Shown: positions 15,355 to 24,373, counted from the stretch's first letter. The stretch is 64,000 nucleotides of DNA from JAAYCB01 sp012744395 (GCA_028703175.1 JAQVNJ010000002.1:1-64000), one strand, 5' to 3'. A program made the numbers and translations. The notes: generated from the letters alone by a model not told the origin.

Positions 15355-16590
15355 ATGTGGCTCTTCACTCTCAGCGTACTGGTGGCCCTTGTCATTTCGG
15401 CTCTGTGTTCGCTGATGGAGGCCACCCTGCTCAGCCTCCGTCCCGGGCAGATCGCGGAGATCGCCGCGCGGCGGCCGCGGATCGGCCAGATCTGGCAGCA
15501 GCTCAGCTCGAACGTCGAGCGCCCGATCGCCTCGATCCTGATCCTCAACACGGCGGCCCACACGATCGGCGCAACGGTGGCCGGGGCGGAATTCCAGCAG
15601 CTCCATGGCGAGCGGTGGCTCTGGGGCTTTTCCATTGTCTTCGCGTTCGTCATGCTCCAGTTCACGGAGATTCTCCCGAAAGAGGTCGGCGTCCGCTACA
15701 ACCGCCAGGCGGCATTCTGGATCGCGCGGCCCTTGGCGTGGATGGTTCGGATGTTGCGGCCGATCCAGGCCGTCGTGCACCTGATCAACCGGCCGTTCGG
15801 CGGCGTCTCGTCGCGACCGCACGCCTTCACCGCGATCGACGAGATCGATGCCTTGAGCGGCTTTGCGCGGCTCTCGGGCGAAATCAGCGGCGAACTGGAG
15901 TCGATTCTCAAGCGGGGAGCGCACCTCTCGGGGAGCAAGGTCCGCGAAGTCATGCGGCCCCGCCTGGATATCGACGCGATCGACGTGCACACGCCGCCCG
16001 ACGAGGTCCTCGGGGCGGTCGCCATGTCCGGTTACTCGCGCGTGCCGGTCTATGAGGGAGACCTGGACGGAATTCTGGGGTTCATCTACATCAAGGACGT
16101 GTTGTTGGAGCTGCACATGGGCCGCCCCCTGGACCTGCGCCGGTTGATCCGGCCCGCGATCCTCGTGCCGGAGACACTCCGGCTCGACCAGCTCGTGCAG
16201 ATCTTTCGCCAGGAGAAGACCCAGATGGCCGTCGTGCTCGACGAACACGGCGGCACCGAGGGGCTGGTCACCCTGGAGGATGTTCTGGAGGAACTGGTCG
16301 GCACGATCCACGACGAGCGCCGCCGCGAGGATGCCGAGGTCGTTCGCGAGGGGAGCGCGGCCTGGCTGGTGAGTGGCACGTCGAACGTCGACCACGTGTT
16401 GGAGACGATCGGGCGGCCCGACCTCCAGGCGGAGGCTCCCAGCCAGGTGAGCACGATTGCCGGGCTGGTTCAAGCCCGACTCGACCGGATCGCGGTGCCC
16501 GGCGACCGCACGACCTTCCATGGCCTGTCCCTGGAAGTGGTTGAGATGGACGGAATGCGAATCGCCAAGGTCCGGATAGTGGTCGAGTGA
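15355..16590 (+). CDS. CNNM/CorC-family membrane protein with CBS pair
   Basis: A 411-residue protein in standard order: a CNNM (DUF21) transmembrane domain over about residues 1-130 (LFTLSVLVALVISALCSLMEA with the family SLMEA-type start), a CBS pair over about 195-320 (VMRPRLDIDAIDVH, YEGDLDGILGFIYIKDVL, AVVLDEHGGTEGLVTLEDVLEELVG), and a C-terminal CorC_HlyC domain (VSTIAGLVQARL, FHGLSLEVVEMDGMRIAKVRI). Members are implicated in Mg2+/Co2+ efflux or Na+-coupled Mg2+ transport; the older name is hemolysin C-like. Confidence 0.9.
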   Translation: MWLFTLSVLVALVISALCSLMEATLLSLRPGQIAEIAARRPRIGQIWQQLSSNVERPIASILILNTAAHTIGATVAGAEFQQLHGERWLWGFSIVFAFVMLQFTEILPKEVGVRYNRQAAFWIARPLAWMVRMLRPIQAVVHLINRPFGGVSSRPHAFTAIDEIDALSGFARLSGEISGELESILKRGAHLSGSKVREVMRPRLDIDAIDVHTPPDEVLGAVAMSGYSRVPVYEGDLDGILGFIYIKDVLLELHMGRPLDLRRLIRPAILVPETLRLDQLVQIFRQEKTQMAVVLDEHGGTEGLVTLEDVLEELVGTIHDERRREDAEVVREGSAAWLVSGTSNVDHVLETIGRPDLQAEAPSQVSTIAGLVQARLDRIAVPGDRTTFHGLSLEVVEMDGMRIAKVRIVVE

Positions 16591-16616
16591 GAAGGATCGA
16601 GGGGCCGAAGAATAGG

Positions 16617-16644
16617 GTTCAAGGTTCAAGGTTCAAGGTTCAAG
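16617..16644 (+). repeat. four tandem copies of gttcaag
   Basis: Four perfect 7-bp units just after the CNNM gene. The same word forms the ends (caaggttcaa) of two dispersed elements at 22374-22476 and 26697-26780, so this may be the collapsed end of a third copy. Confidence 0.7.
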
Positions 16645-16854
16645 GGGATGGAATGCTCTGTCTGCCGAGCGCTGGGCGGTTTGCAGCGTTTGGCACGTCG
16701 GGGAGGTCTGTAGCGGCGGTAAGCCCCTCGCAGCAGCGTGGCAGCAGCCCCCCTAGGGCTGTAAATCCGCGGTCTGCCGCGGCTCCGCGGCGGGCGAGCG
16801 GGGAGTCGAACACGGCAAAGCCGGACCCTCCGGTGCGGAACGGGCGCACCAACC

Positions 16855-16860
16855 TATAAT
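16855..16860 (+). promoter_or_regulatory. candidate -10 box (TATAAT) for the secA-like gene
   Basis: A perfect TATAAT 45 nt before the SecA-like ATG at 16905. No TTGACA-like -35 is seen at the expected distance, so this is a single-box call. Confidence 0.4.
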
Positions 16861-16904
16861 AGAGGGGATGGGGGCGCTTCGTCGGCACTTTCGATCGAGA
16901 TTTC

Positions 16905-18884
16905 ATGGCTGATCAGGACCTGGATGTACGCAGGATTAGCGGTGGGCTGCTGGGCAGGATCGAGGCGATCGCGCCGATCAACAGCCGTGGCCGCCTGGTT
17001 CGCTGGGCGGGGTTGCTCCCGCGAATCGCCGCCTACGAACCGCAATACCAGAAGCTCAGCGACCGCGAGTTGAAGAAGGAGAGTCTCTCGCTCCGCTACC
17101 GGGCGCGAAGCGGAGAGCCGCTCGCTCGCTTGTTGCCGGAGGCCTATGCCCTGGTCCGCGAGGCGGGACGCCGCACACTCGGCATGCGGCATTTCGACGT
17201 TCAGCTGCTCGGCGGAATCGCCATGTTCTACCGCTCGATCGTCGAGATGCAGACGGGCGAGGGAAAGACGCTCACCGCCACGCTGCCGATGTATCTGTAT
17301 GCGCTGGCGGGCAAGGGGTGCAACCTGGCCACCGTCAACGACTACCTGGCCAAGCGCGACGCGGACTGGATGGGACCGATCTACAGGGCCTTGGGCCTGT
17401 CGATCGGCGTGATCCAGACCCAGCAACCGCAGCCCGAACGCCGCAAGGCGTATGCCTGCGACGTGACGTATGGCACGGCCAAGGAGTTCGGCTTCGACTT
17501 CCTCCGCGACCGTTTGCTGCTGCGGCGGATTCAGGAAGGGCAGGGCGACCTGCTCGGCGGAATGCTCGCCGACCGCCGCGATGATTCAACCAACGAACAG
17601 CCGGTCCAGCGCGAGCCGTTCTTCGCGCTGGTCGACGAGGCCGACAGCATCCTGATCGACGAGGCCCGCACGCCGTTGATCATCAGCGCCCTGCCGACGG
17701 AAGAGCAGGAATTGGAGGTCGAGTGCTACAAATGGGCGGCCGAAAAGGTCGGGGAGTTCATCGAGGACGAGGACTACGAGTACGACTACGACAAGAAGTC
17801 GGCGGAGCTGACCCGCGAAGGCCGCAAGAAGGCCCGGCTCCTGCCCAAACCGCCGGAAATGGACACGGTCGGCATGTTCCACATCTACCAGTACGTGGAA
17901 CGAGCGATCAAGGTCGAACGCGAGTTCCACCATGACCGCCAATACGTCGTCGTCGATGGCGAGATCGTGATCGTGGATGAATTCACCGGCCGCATGTCCG
18001 AAGGCCGCAAGTGGCGCGACGGAATCCACCAGGCGGTCGAGGCCAAGCAGGGGGTGGAAGTCACCGTGGCCACCGGCCAGGCCGCGCGGATCACCGTCCA
18101 GGATTTTTTCCTGCGATTCCAGAACCTGGCCGGGATGACCGGCACGGCGGCCTCGTCGGCGCGGGAAATGCGCAAGATCTATCGCTGCCACGTGATCGCC
18201 GTCCCCACGAACCGGCCCGTCATCCGGCAGTCGATGCCGCCCCGCGTATTCGGCAATGAGCGGAGCAAATGGAACGCAATCGTCGAGGAGGTCTGCCAGC
18301 TCCACGCCCAGGGGAGACCCATCCTGATCGGCACGCGGTCGATCGACAAGTCCGAGATACTCGCCCGGCTGCTCGCCGAGCGGCAGGTCCCCCACAAGGT
18401 GCTCAACGCCCATCACGTGGAGATCGAAGCGGAGATTGTCGCCGAGGCGGGGCAATTGGGCAAAGTCACCGTGTCAACCAACATGGCCGGCCGAGGGACC
18501 GACATCAAACTCGGCGAGGGCGTCAAGGAGCTTGGCGGGTTGCATGTGATCTGCACCGAGATGCACGACTCCGCCCGGATCGACCGGCAGCTGATCGGCC
18601 GCTGCGGCCGGCAGGGCGACCCGGGCACCTTCCGCCAGTACATCGGTCTCGACGACGAGCTGTTGATCGCCGGCCTCGGCCCGAAAAAGGGGCACAAGCT
18701 GGACGACCTCGGCAAAGACGCCGACGGGCATTTCGAGGGCTACGAGCGGCTGTTCAAAAAAGCGCAGAAGAAAGTCGAACAGAAGCATTTTCGCGACCGC
18801 AAAGCGCTGATGTACTTCGAGAAGCAGCGGAAGAAAATGCAGCGGCAGATGGGCCAGGACCCGTATCTCGACACGCCCGGCTGA
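16905..18884 (+). CDS. short SecA-like preprotein translocase ATPase
   Basis: A 659-residue SecA homologue. The motor is intact: Walker A in MQTGEGKT (about 115-122), the DEAD-type VDEADSILIDEARTPLIIS (about 243-260), the preprotein-binding region in between, TNMAGRGTDIKLG (about 525) and IDRQLIGRCGRQGDPG. Canonical SecA has about 850-900 residues. This one ends some 95 residues after the last motor motif, with a basic, Gln-rich helix, so most of the helical scaffold/wing domain and the C-terminal zinc-binding linker are missing. It is therefore likely an accessory SecA with its own client, not the housekeeping copy. It converges on a HlyD-type adaptor gene 41 bp away. No frameshift was noticed. 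Confidence 0.85.
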   Translation: MADQDLDVRRISGGLLGRIEAIAPINSRGRLVRWAGLLPRIAAYEPQYQKLSDRELKKESLSLRYRARSGEPLARLLPEAYALVREAGRRTLGMRHFDVQLLGGIAMFYRSIVEMQTGEGKTLTATLPMYLYALAGKGCNLATVNDYLAKRDADWMGPIYRALGLSIGVIQTQQPQPERRKAYACDVTYGTAKEFGFDFLRDRLLLRRIQEGQGDLLGGMLADRRDDSTNEQPVQREPFFALVDEADSILIDEARTPLIISALPTEEQELEVECYKWAAEKVGEFIEDEDYEYDYDKKSAELTREGRKKARLLPKPPEMDTVGMFHIYQYVERAIKVEREFHHDRQYVVVDGEIVIVDEFTGRMSEGRKWRDGIHQAVEAKQGVEVTVATGQAARITVQDFFLRFQNLAGMTGTAASSAREMRKIYRCHVIAVPTNRPVIRQSMPPRVFGNERSKWNAIVEEVCQLHAQGRPILIGTRSIDKSEILARLLAERQVPHKVLNAHHVEIEAEIVAEAGQLGKVTVSTNMAGRGTDIKLGEGVKELGGLHVICTEMHDSARIDRQLIGRCGRQGDPGTFRQYIGLDDELLIAGLGPKKGHKLDDLGKDADGHFEGYERLFKKAQKKVEQKHFRDRKALMYFEKQRKKMQRQMGQDPYLDTPG

Positions 18885-18925
18885 CCGCTTGTCGAACCGT
18901 CGGTGGCGCGTTCATGGGAAACGGA

Positions 18926-20371
18926 TCAGCTGCCGGCGGGCGGCCCGTTCCCGGCGGCGCCGGGCAGGGACACCTCGCGGCGGTAGTTCTCCGCGCCGAG
19001 CACGACCCGCTCGTCTTCCTCAAGCCCCGCGCTGACAACCACGTATTTCCCGTTCGTGCCGCCGAGGGTCACCTCCCGGGCCCGGAATCCCGTGCGGTCG
19101 TGGATGAGGCAGTATTGCTTCCCGCTATGCTTGAGCACCGCCTGGAAGGGGAGCATGAGTTGATCGCGCCGCGTCTCAACGCGGATTCGCACCTCGGCGC
19201 TTAAGCCCGGACGCAGACTGACCGCCGCCGCACGGATCGTCTCCCGGTCGATGCTGATCTTCGCCCCGTAGCGTTTGGCCTGCGAGCCCCACCATTCGTT
19301 GGGCAGGGGGAATTCACCGATGTCCTCCACCTTGCCCCGCAACTCGGCGCCGGGAAACGCCTCGAGCCGAATCCGCACTTCAAGTCCGGGCCGGACTTGC
19401 ACAACCTGATCTTCCCGAATGGAGGCGGAGACCTGCATCTGCTGGGAATTCGGCAGCCGAACCAGCGGGCGCCGCAGCCACACGGACTCTCCCGGCTCGA
19501 TCAGGTGGCTGTGCCCTCGATGATGCAAATGGGCGAGCACGACCTGCCCGGCCCGCGGCGACGTGATCACGCATTTGCCGATCTGTTCCTCGATATTTTC
19601 GAGTTCCTCGACCGTCAGGCCATGGACATGCCGCCGCCACTTGACGCTCGCCTCCGCCACCGCCAGGTTGCTCTCCAGCTGCTTGAGGCGTTTCTTGCTC
19701 GTGTAGTGCTCGAGCACATTGAGTTTCGTCTCCGCCTTCTCCAGTTCAATCTTCGCTTGCTCCGCCGCGTAGCGATCGGCCTCGAGCGACATCCGGGTCA
19801 CGAATCCCTGGCGATACATCGACTGCGTCAAGGACAGCGTATGCTCCGCGCGGCGGAGCATCTCCCGGGCGCGGTCCAGATCGGCGCCGAGGACTTGCTG
19901 CTCCTTCGGCAGCAAGCCGTCGATGTACTCCTGGAGCGTGAAGCGGGTGGTTTCCAGCCAGTTCTCCGCCTGGATCATGGCCGCTTCGCTGGAATTGCAT
20001 TGGATAATCTGTGCAATTCGCATTTGTTCGAGCGGGGCGGAATCGAGACGGACGAGAAAATCACCCGGCTCGACGTAGGTTCCCTCCGGAACCACTTCGA
20101 GGATCGTTGTGCGGAAGAATCCCCGCGCGCTGACCTCGCACCGCACCTCGACGTTGCTTGTGCATTCGATCGCGCCGTTCTCGACGATCTCGTGGACGAA
20201 CGTGCCGCGATGCGGCAGGCAGGTCAGCGGCCCGTCTTCCCCGGGCCGACCCCACCACGTCTCAAAGAAGGCCCAGCCGAGCAGGGGGGCAGCAATCGAG
20301 AAAGACATCGCCAAGAGCACAAGCTGAGAGCCCGATCCCGGGCGTCGGACTGTGCACCGGTTGTGCGCCAT
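18926..20371 (-). CDS. HlyD-family membrane-fusion/periplasmic adaptor protein
   Basis: About 481 residues (from the ATG; a GTG at 20395 gives 489). An N-terminal anchor (LVLLAMSFSIAAPLLGWAF) is followed by a barrel-sandwich half (VENGAIECTSNVEV, VPEGTYVEPGDFLVRLDS), a long coiled coil (about residues 130-270, including EEQIGK), the second lipoyl half (ITSPRAGQVVLAHLHHRGHSHLIEPGESV), and beta-barrel and C-terminal domains (VSAGLEEDERVVLGAENYRRE). Such adaptors bridge inner-membrane pumps to the outer membrane. No ABC, RND or MFS pump, TolC or M50 peptidase gene is adjacent; only the short SecA faces it. A functional link with that SecA is inference. Confidence 0.8.
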   Translation of the reverse strand: MAHNRCTVRRPGSGSQLVLLAMSFSIAAPLLGWAFFETWWGRPGEDGPLTCLPHRGTFVHEIVENGAIECTSNVEVRCEVSARGFFRTTILEVVPEGTYVEPGDFLVRLDSAPLEQMRIAQIIQCNSSEAAMIQAENWLETTRFTLQEYIDGLLPKEQQVLGADLDRAREMLRRAEHTLSLTQSMYRQGFVTRMSLEADRYAAEQAKIELEKAETKLNVLEHYTSKKRLKQLESNLAVAEASVKWRRHVHGLTVEELENIEEQIGKCVITSPRAGQVVLAHLHHRGHSHLIEPGESVWLRRPLVRLPNSQQMQVSASIREDQVVQVRPGLEVRIRLEAFPGAELRGKVEDIGEFPLPNEWWGSQAKRYGAKISIDRETIRAAAVSLRPGLSAEVRIRVETRRDQLMLPFQAVLKHSGKQYCLIHDRTGFRAREVTLGGTNGKYVVVSAGLEEDERVVLGAENYRREVSLPGAAGNGPPAGS

Positions 20372-20395
20372 CGCGGGTAGACCCAGTTGTTGCAC

Positions 20396-20817
20396 CGAAA
20401 ACGCGACGGAATTGCCCCGTGGCCGTCGCGGATACCAGGCCGATAGGCCGCAGCGCGGTCACCTACTCGTTGGCACGGGAGCCCCAACCGGACGGCAAAC
20501 GCCTACGGCCAGCGCGCCAGACACTGCGATACCATCCGGCGAAGCCCATGCCTCGCGGCTGTCCATCGGGCCACCGCGATTCCACCAGGTTTTCGGCTCT
20601 TCCAGGGGTGGCGGTGTTGCGCGGATGAAAGGCGGGACCCCAAGGCGATCGCGCTTTGCAGACTTCACATCCACCGCACCACCGTTCAGTTCCAGGCGGG
20701 ATACGAACGAAATGTTGCCCCCTATGATAGCGTAAAGTCGTCAGAATTCCAAACGTCTCTGGCGACAAAACCCAGAAATCACGCGAACAGAATCCGCAAT
20801 CACCCGCCCCTGTCTGC
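20396..20817. other. 422-bp intergenic region
   Basis: No gene, RNA or repeat was recognised. It separates the HlyD gene from queG, both transcribed leftward, so it probably contains the HlyD promoter. Confidence 0.5.
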
Positions 20818-22029
20818 TCAAGCCGTTCCACCTGCTCGACGGCCCAAGTTTCCCCGCTCGGGGGGCGTGTGGCCGGTGGCCGCTGCGGCGCTTGAACACG
20901 ACCGCAGCGCCTGCTCGATCTCCTCGCCAGCCGCGGGGTCTTTCTCGATCGCCAGCCGTTCCCGCAATGCCGCGGCCGCTCTTGGCCCCGCCGCCTGGCC
21001 GAGAGCCCATCCGCAGGCTCCGCGGACGAGTGGTTCCGCGTCGTTCAGCCCGGCAGTCAAGCCCGGGATCGCCGCCTCCGTTGGCCGATTGCCGAGTACG
21101 ATCGCCGCGTTGCGGAGCAGGCCGCGACGCTTGGCTCGCCAGAGGGCCGTTTTCCGGAACCGGGAGCGAAAATCGGCGTCGTTCAGGGCGAACAGGTCTG
21201 CCAGCTCGATCGACGCCGCCGGTTCGAGTGGCCGGAGGGCCTCATCTTGCGGGCGGCCCGCCGGCGGCTGGCGCAAGCGGCGATTCCAGGGGCAGACCTC
21301 CTGGCAGATGTCACAGCCGAACCACCAAGGTCCGATCCGCGGGCGGAGCTCGCGGGGGATGCTCCCCCGCAGTTCCACGGTCAGGTAGCTGATGCACTTC
21401 CGGGCGTCGAGCACATAAGGTTCAACCAGGGCGCCGGTCGGGCAGGCGTCGAGACACGCTCGGCACGCCCCGCAATGATTCTGCTCGTACGGCCGGCTGT
21501 ACTCGAGCTGCGCGCTCGTCAGGAGAACGGAGAGAAACAGCCAACTGCCGCGATCTTCCGTCAACAGGAGCGTGTTTCTGCCGATCCATCCCAGCCCGGC
21601 GAGAACCGCCGCCTCGCGCTCCAGCAGCGGCGCCGTATCGACCACGCCGCGGACGGCCGCTCCGGGCGCCAACTGCCGGTGGTAGTCGGCAAGTGCGCGC
21701 AACCGGCGGTGGATCACCTCGTGGTAGTCGGCGCCCCACGCGTAGCGCGAGATCCGGCCGCAGGCCTTGCGGGCAACCTCGGGCTCCGCGTTGCGATAGT
21801 CGGTCCCCAGCACGACCAGGCTCCTCGCCCCGTCGAGAACATGCCGCGGATGGCGATAGGCCTCGCGGCGGTCGGCCATGTAGTGCAACTGGCCGGCATA
21901 CCCGGCATCGAGCCAGGCTTGCAGCCGGCCGAATCCCGCCGGTTCCGCCGCCGCGCAGAACCCAACCGAACAGAACCCGAGCTGGATTGCCTTGTCGCGC
22001 AGCCGCTCTGTCAGATCGCTCCGATTCAT
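20818..22029 (-). CDS. queG: epoxyqueuosine reductase
   Basis: A 403-residue protein of full QueG length. The N-terminal cobalamin-binding region includes GFCSVGFCAA, HYMADRREAYRHPRHVLDGARSLVVLG and RYAWGADYHEVIHRRL. Two [4Fe-4S] clusters are encoded by CGACRACLDACPTGAL (about residue 190) and CDICQEVCPWN (about 240). A HEAT-like C-terminal tail follows (LLRNAAIVLGN). It carries out the last step of queuosine synthesis, reducing epoxyqueuosine in tRNA to queuosine. The final ~30 residues are Ala/Gly-rich and variable. Confidence 0.95.
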   Translation of the reverse strand: MNRSDLTERLRDKAIQLGFCSVGFCAAAEPAGFGRLQAWLDAGYAGQLHYMADRREAYRHPRHVLDGARSLVVLGTDYRNAEPEVARKACGRISRYAWGADYHEVIHRRLRALADYHRQLAPGAAVRGVVDTAPLLEREAAVLAGLGWIGRNTLLLTEDRGSWLFLSVLLTSAQLEYSRPYEQNHCGACRACLDACPTGALVEPYVLDARKCISYLTVELRGSIPRELRPRIGPWWFGCDICQEVCPWNRRLRQPPAGRPQDEALRPLEPAASIELADLFALNDADFRSRFRKTALWRAKRRGLLRNAAIVLGNRPTEAAIPGLTAGLNDAEPLVRGACGWALGQAAGPRAAAALRERLAIEKDPAAGEEIEQALRSCSSAAAATGHTPPERGNLGRRAGGTA

Positions 22030-22169
22030 GATTTCGTCGAGAAAACTATGCAGGACAACGCGCAGTGGCTCGTCACACGCCAGCTTGTCAGGTTAGAATG
22101 GTCCTGTCTATCCGATTCACACGGGTATTCCCAAGAGGCGCAACGAAGATTCTGCGGAGATTCCTGTCG

Positions 22170-22400
22170 ATGCGACGAGCGATTCATGGGGTGATCCTGC
22201 TTGTTTTGACCGTCGCAACTGCTGGCTGTGGTCCCGAACTCAATCAGGAAAACCTTGGGCAGATTCAGACAACAGTCGAGCAGTTGCCGGGCTTTGGCGA
22301 GCCGTATCCGCTCCCCAAACCACGGTACGAGGCGGACGAGGAGACCGGGGAGACGACGGACGAGACTCCCGAGCAAGGTTCAAGGCCCACTTCCCAATGA
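22170..22400 (+). CDS. small lipoprotein, unknown
   Basis: A 76-residue protein with a lipoprotein signal (LLVLTVATAGC, Cys at about residue 20) and cggaga about 10 nt before the ATG. The mature part is short and acidic: QTTVEQLPGFGEPYPLPKPRY, then Glu/Thr-rich. The last ~10 residues (PEQGSRPTSQ) and the stop lie in the dispersed element at 22374-22476, so the original end may differ. Function unknown. It is divergent from queG. Confidence 0.6.
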   Translation: MRRAIHGVILLVLTVATAGCGPELNQENLGQIQTTVEQLPGFGEPYPLPKPRYEADEETGETTDETPEQGSRPTSQ

Positions 22401-22476
22401 CCAGACGTGGGAAAGACCGGGCCTCTGATCGAGAGCACCGCTTCCTGGGGATTTGAGCCTTGGGTTTCGAACCTTG
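22374..22476. repeat. dispersed element with caaggttcaa ends, copy A
   Basis: Inverted ends caaggttcaa (22374-22383) and tcgaaccttg (22467-22476) bracket 103 bp. The core cccaatgaccagacgtggga then aagaccgggcc matches the reverse strand of 26742-26780, which has ccccatgaccagatgggcaa then gactgggcc. A second shared block is gagcaccg. It covers the 3' end of the small lipoprotein gene. Confidence 0.55.
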
Positions 22477-22690
22477 CCCGGAGCCGCTCCGGACCGGCTG
22501 GAATCGGGCCGCGCGGTGCGTCGGCCGGGTGGCGGATCGATGGTCGCCCTCTCGGATTAGATAAACAGGCGATAATTTCTTGCTTTTTTTCATTGCAGCG
22601 TGTGCCTTCTTGGTTAGCCTGGATATTGTGGACCGTTTTCGTGCTTTTTCTGGCCCGCGCTGTTCGCCGCACATCCAGGAGCGACTCCCA

Positions 22691-23116
22691 ATGATCAACA
22701 GACTCAGCACCCTGCTTGCCGCCGCTGTCGCCATTGCACTGCTTTCCACCGCCAACTCGGCCGGGGCTCAGGGAATCGGCTGCCACTATTGGTCTTACCC
22801 CTATTCAGCCGATCTGACTCCCCTGTATAGTGTGGGCGCGGTGCCCACGCCCCCGTACTTTGCCCTCCACCCCCCCGTCTATTACAGCACGCCGGTCCCC
22901 CGTGCCTATGGCTACGGCCCGTGGGCCTATCCCCCGTACGTCACCACTCCGGAAGCCGCCGAACCGGAACCGCTGACGATTGAGAACAAATTCGTTCCCA
23001 AGCCGGCGAAACAAGAGGTGGAATCCCTGAAGACGGCCGTCGCGCCGCTCCGGATAGTCAATCCCTTTGTGGTTCCGGACGATCGGCAAGCCGAGACGGC
23101 GCTGGCGACCCGCTGA
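22691..23116 (+). CDS. exported Tyr/Pro-rich small protein
   Basis: A 141-residue protein. The ATG at 22691 has aggag about 10 nt upstream and starts a clean signal peptide (LLAAAVAIALLSTANSAGA). The mature part is rich in Tyr and Pro (HYWSYPYSADLTPLY, PPVYYSTPVPRAYGYGPWAY), then a charged tail with FVPKPAKQE. The pattern occurs in exported planctomycete proteins of unknown role. A structural or wall-associated function is a guess from composition. The 290 bp upstream contain repeat copy A and no recognised promoter. Confidence 0.65.
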   Translation: MINRLSTLLAAAVAIALLSTANSAGAQGIGCHYWSYPYSADLTPLYSVGAVPTPPYFALHPPVYYSTPVPRAYGYGPWAYPPYVTTPEAAEPEPLTIENKFVPKPAKQEVESLKTAVAPLRIVNPFVVPDDRQAETALATR

Positions 23117-23180
23117 CCCGCGTCTGGGACGTTTCTCTTGCCAAGGCGCCGCCATTCCCAGCCCCAACTGCGCCAACAGG

Positions 23181-23241
23181 CCCCAATGGGCCCAAAAGAG
23201 CCCCAATGGGATCAAAACAGCCCCCAATGGGCCCAAAACGG
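23181..23241 (+). repeat. three ~20-bp tandem units (ccccaatgggcccaaaa type)
   Basis: Units at 23181-23200, 23201-23220 and 23221-23241 share ccccaatggg and caaaa. There are no constant spacers, so this is a minisatellite, not a CRISPR. Confidence 0.7.
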
Positions 23242-23302
23242 CCAGCCGCGGGCACGACTCGGTCCTTGAGTGCGAGACTCCTGGACCTGGGGCCTTGAAT
23301 TT

Positions 23303-23326
23303 CGAGTGATTCCGCGGAATCACTCG
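23303..23326. promoter_or_regulatory. 24-bp perfect palindrome
   Basis: The half-site cgagtgattccg is followed immediately by its exact reverse complement. There is no loop and no T-run, so a dimeric repressor operator fits better than an intrinsic terminator. It lies 264 bp before tpiA and 187 bp after the Tyr/Pro-rich gene. Confidence 0.45.
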
Positions 23327-23589
23327 GTTTCACGCCCGCAGCGGAGCCGCGATGGCGTCTGAAACGGCGTCTGTTTTCCACAGAAATCCCGCTCTCGCGA
23401 CCGATCTATCCCCGCAAGGACTGGCCGCCGCAGGGGGCTTCTGGCGGCCATTTTGCGGCTCAAACGGGGTGGGTGGGCCGCACGCCGGGGAAATGCCGTC
23501 CCCCCTTGTTCTGCCCGATTGTTTGGGGGAAGATACTTGGTTTGACTCGGTGAGAAGAACCCCAAGACAAGGTGGGAGCGGTGCCTACG

Positions 23590-24348
23590 ATGCGACGCCC
23601 GTTTATTGCCGGCAACTGGAAGATGAATCTGAACCTGGCCTCATCCGTCAGCCTCGTCGAGAAACTGATCGAGGGGCTATCGGGAGTCGACGGCGTGGAG
23701 GTCGCTGTCTGCCCGCCGAGTGTCTATCTGCATGCCGTTTGCCAGGCCGCGTCGGGGTCGATCCTGGGGGTCGGTGCCCAGAACGTCTACCATGAGCCCA
23801 AGGGTGCGTTCACCGGCGAGCTGAGTCCGGCGATGCTCAAGGACGTGGGCTGCCGCTACGTGATCCTCGGCCACAGCGAACGCCGCAATATCCTCGGCGA
23901 GTCGAGTGAGGAGGTGAACAAGAAGGTCGAGGCTGCTTTGGCGGCGGACTTGACGCCGATTGTGTGCGTGGGCGAACTGCTATCGGAGCGCAAGGCGGGC
24001 CGCACGCACGACGTGGTGCGGCGCCAATTCGACGGCTCGCTCTCGGGCCTCACGGCGGAGCAGATGACCCGCGCGGTGATCGCCTACGAACCGGTGTGGG
24101 CGATCGGCACCGGAGAAGTGGCCACGCCGCAGCAGGCCGAGGAGGTCCATCTCGGCCTTCGCCAATTGCTCGAAAGCCGTTACAATAAACAGGTTGCCGA
24201 AGCCGTGCGGATTCAATACGGCGGCAGCGTGAAGCCCGACAACGCGGCCGAGTTGCTGGCCCAGCCGAACATCGACGGCGCGCTGGTCGGCGGAGCGAGT
24301 CTCGAAGCCGAGCCGTTTTTGGGCATCATCGCGGGCGCGAAGAACTAG
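23590..24348 (+). CDS. tpiA: triosephosphate isomerase
   Basis: 252 residues from the ATG; an in-frame GTG at 23581 is possible. Catalytic residues are Lys11 (GNWKMN), His95 (LGHSERR) and Glu167 (AYEPVWAIGTG), with the phosphate loop YGGSVKPDNA near the end. It interconverts dihydroxyacetone phosphate and glyceraldehyde 3-phosphate in the cytosol. It heads a run with secG 25 nt downstream, an order also seen in other bacteria. Confidence 0.97.
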   Translation: MRRPFIAGNWKMNLNLASSVSLVEKLIEGLSGVDGVEVAVCPPSVYLHAVCQAASGSILGVGAQNVYHEPKGAFTGELSPAMLKDVGCRYVILGHSERRNILGESSEEVNKKVEAALAADLTPIVCVGELLSERKAGRTHDVVRRQFDGSLSGLTAEQMTRAVIAYEPVWAIGTGEVATPQQAEEVHLGLRQLLESRYNKQVAEAVRIQYGGSVKPDNAAELLAQPNIDGALVGGASLEAEPFLGIIAGAKN

Positions 24349-24373
24349 CCATCGATTGAAGGTGGGATGATCC

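Larger units (their letters stand above)
16591..16904. other. 314-bp intergenic region upstream of secA-like gene
   Basis: It contains the gttcaag tandem repeat at 16617-16644 and a TATAAT box near its end. The rest is GC-rich, with no gene and no clear terminator hairpin. Confidence 0.6.
23117..23589. other. 473-bp intergenic region upstream of tpiA
   Basis: It contains a three-unit 20-bp tandem repeat (23181-23241) and a 24-bp perfect palindrome (23303-23326). No gene is seen. It probably carries the promoter of the tpiA operon. Confidence 0.6.

Noticed and set aside
14401..16629. 742-codon antisense frame across the TIM-barrel and CNNM genes
   Set aside because: Both sense genes have strong family motifs; the antisense peptide has none and spans the intergenic gap.
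16905..20371. Type I secretion system from the HlyD-like gene
   Set aside because: No ABC transporter or TolC gene lies in the window; only the adaptor and a SecA-like ATPase are present.
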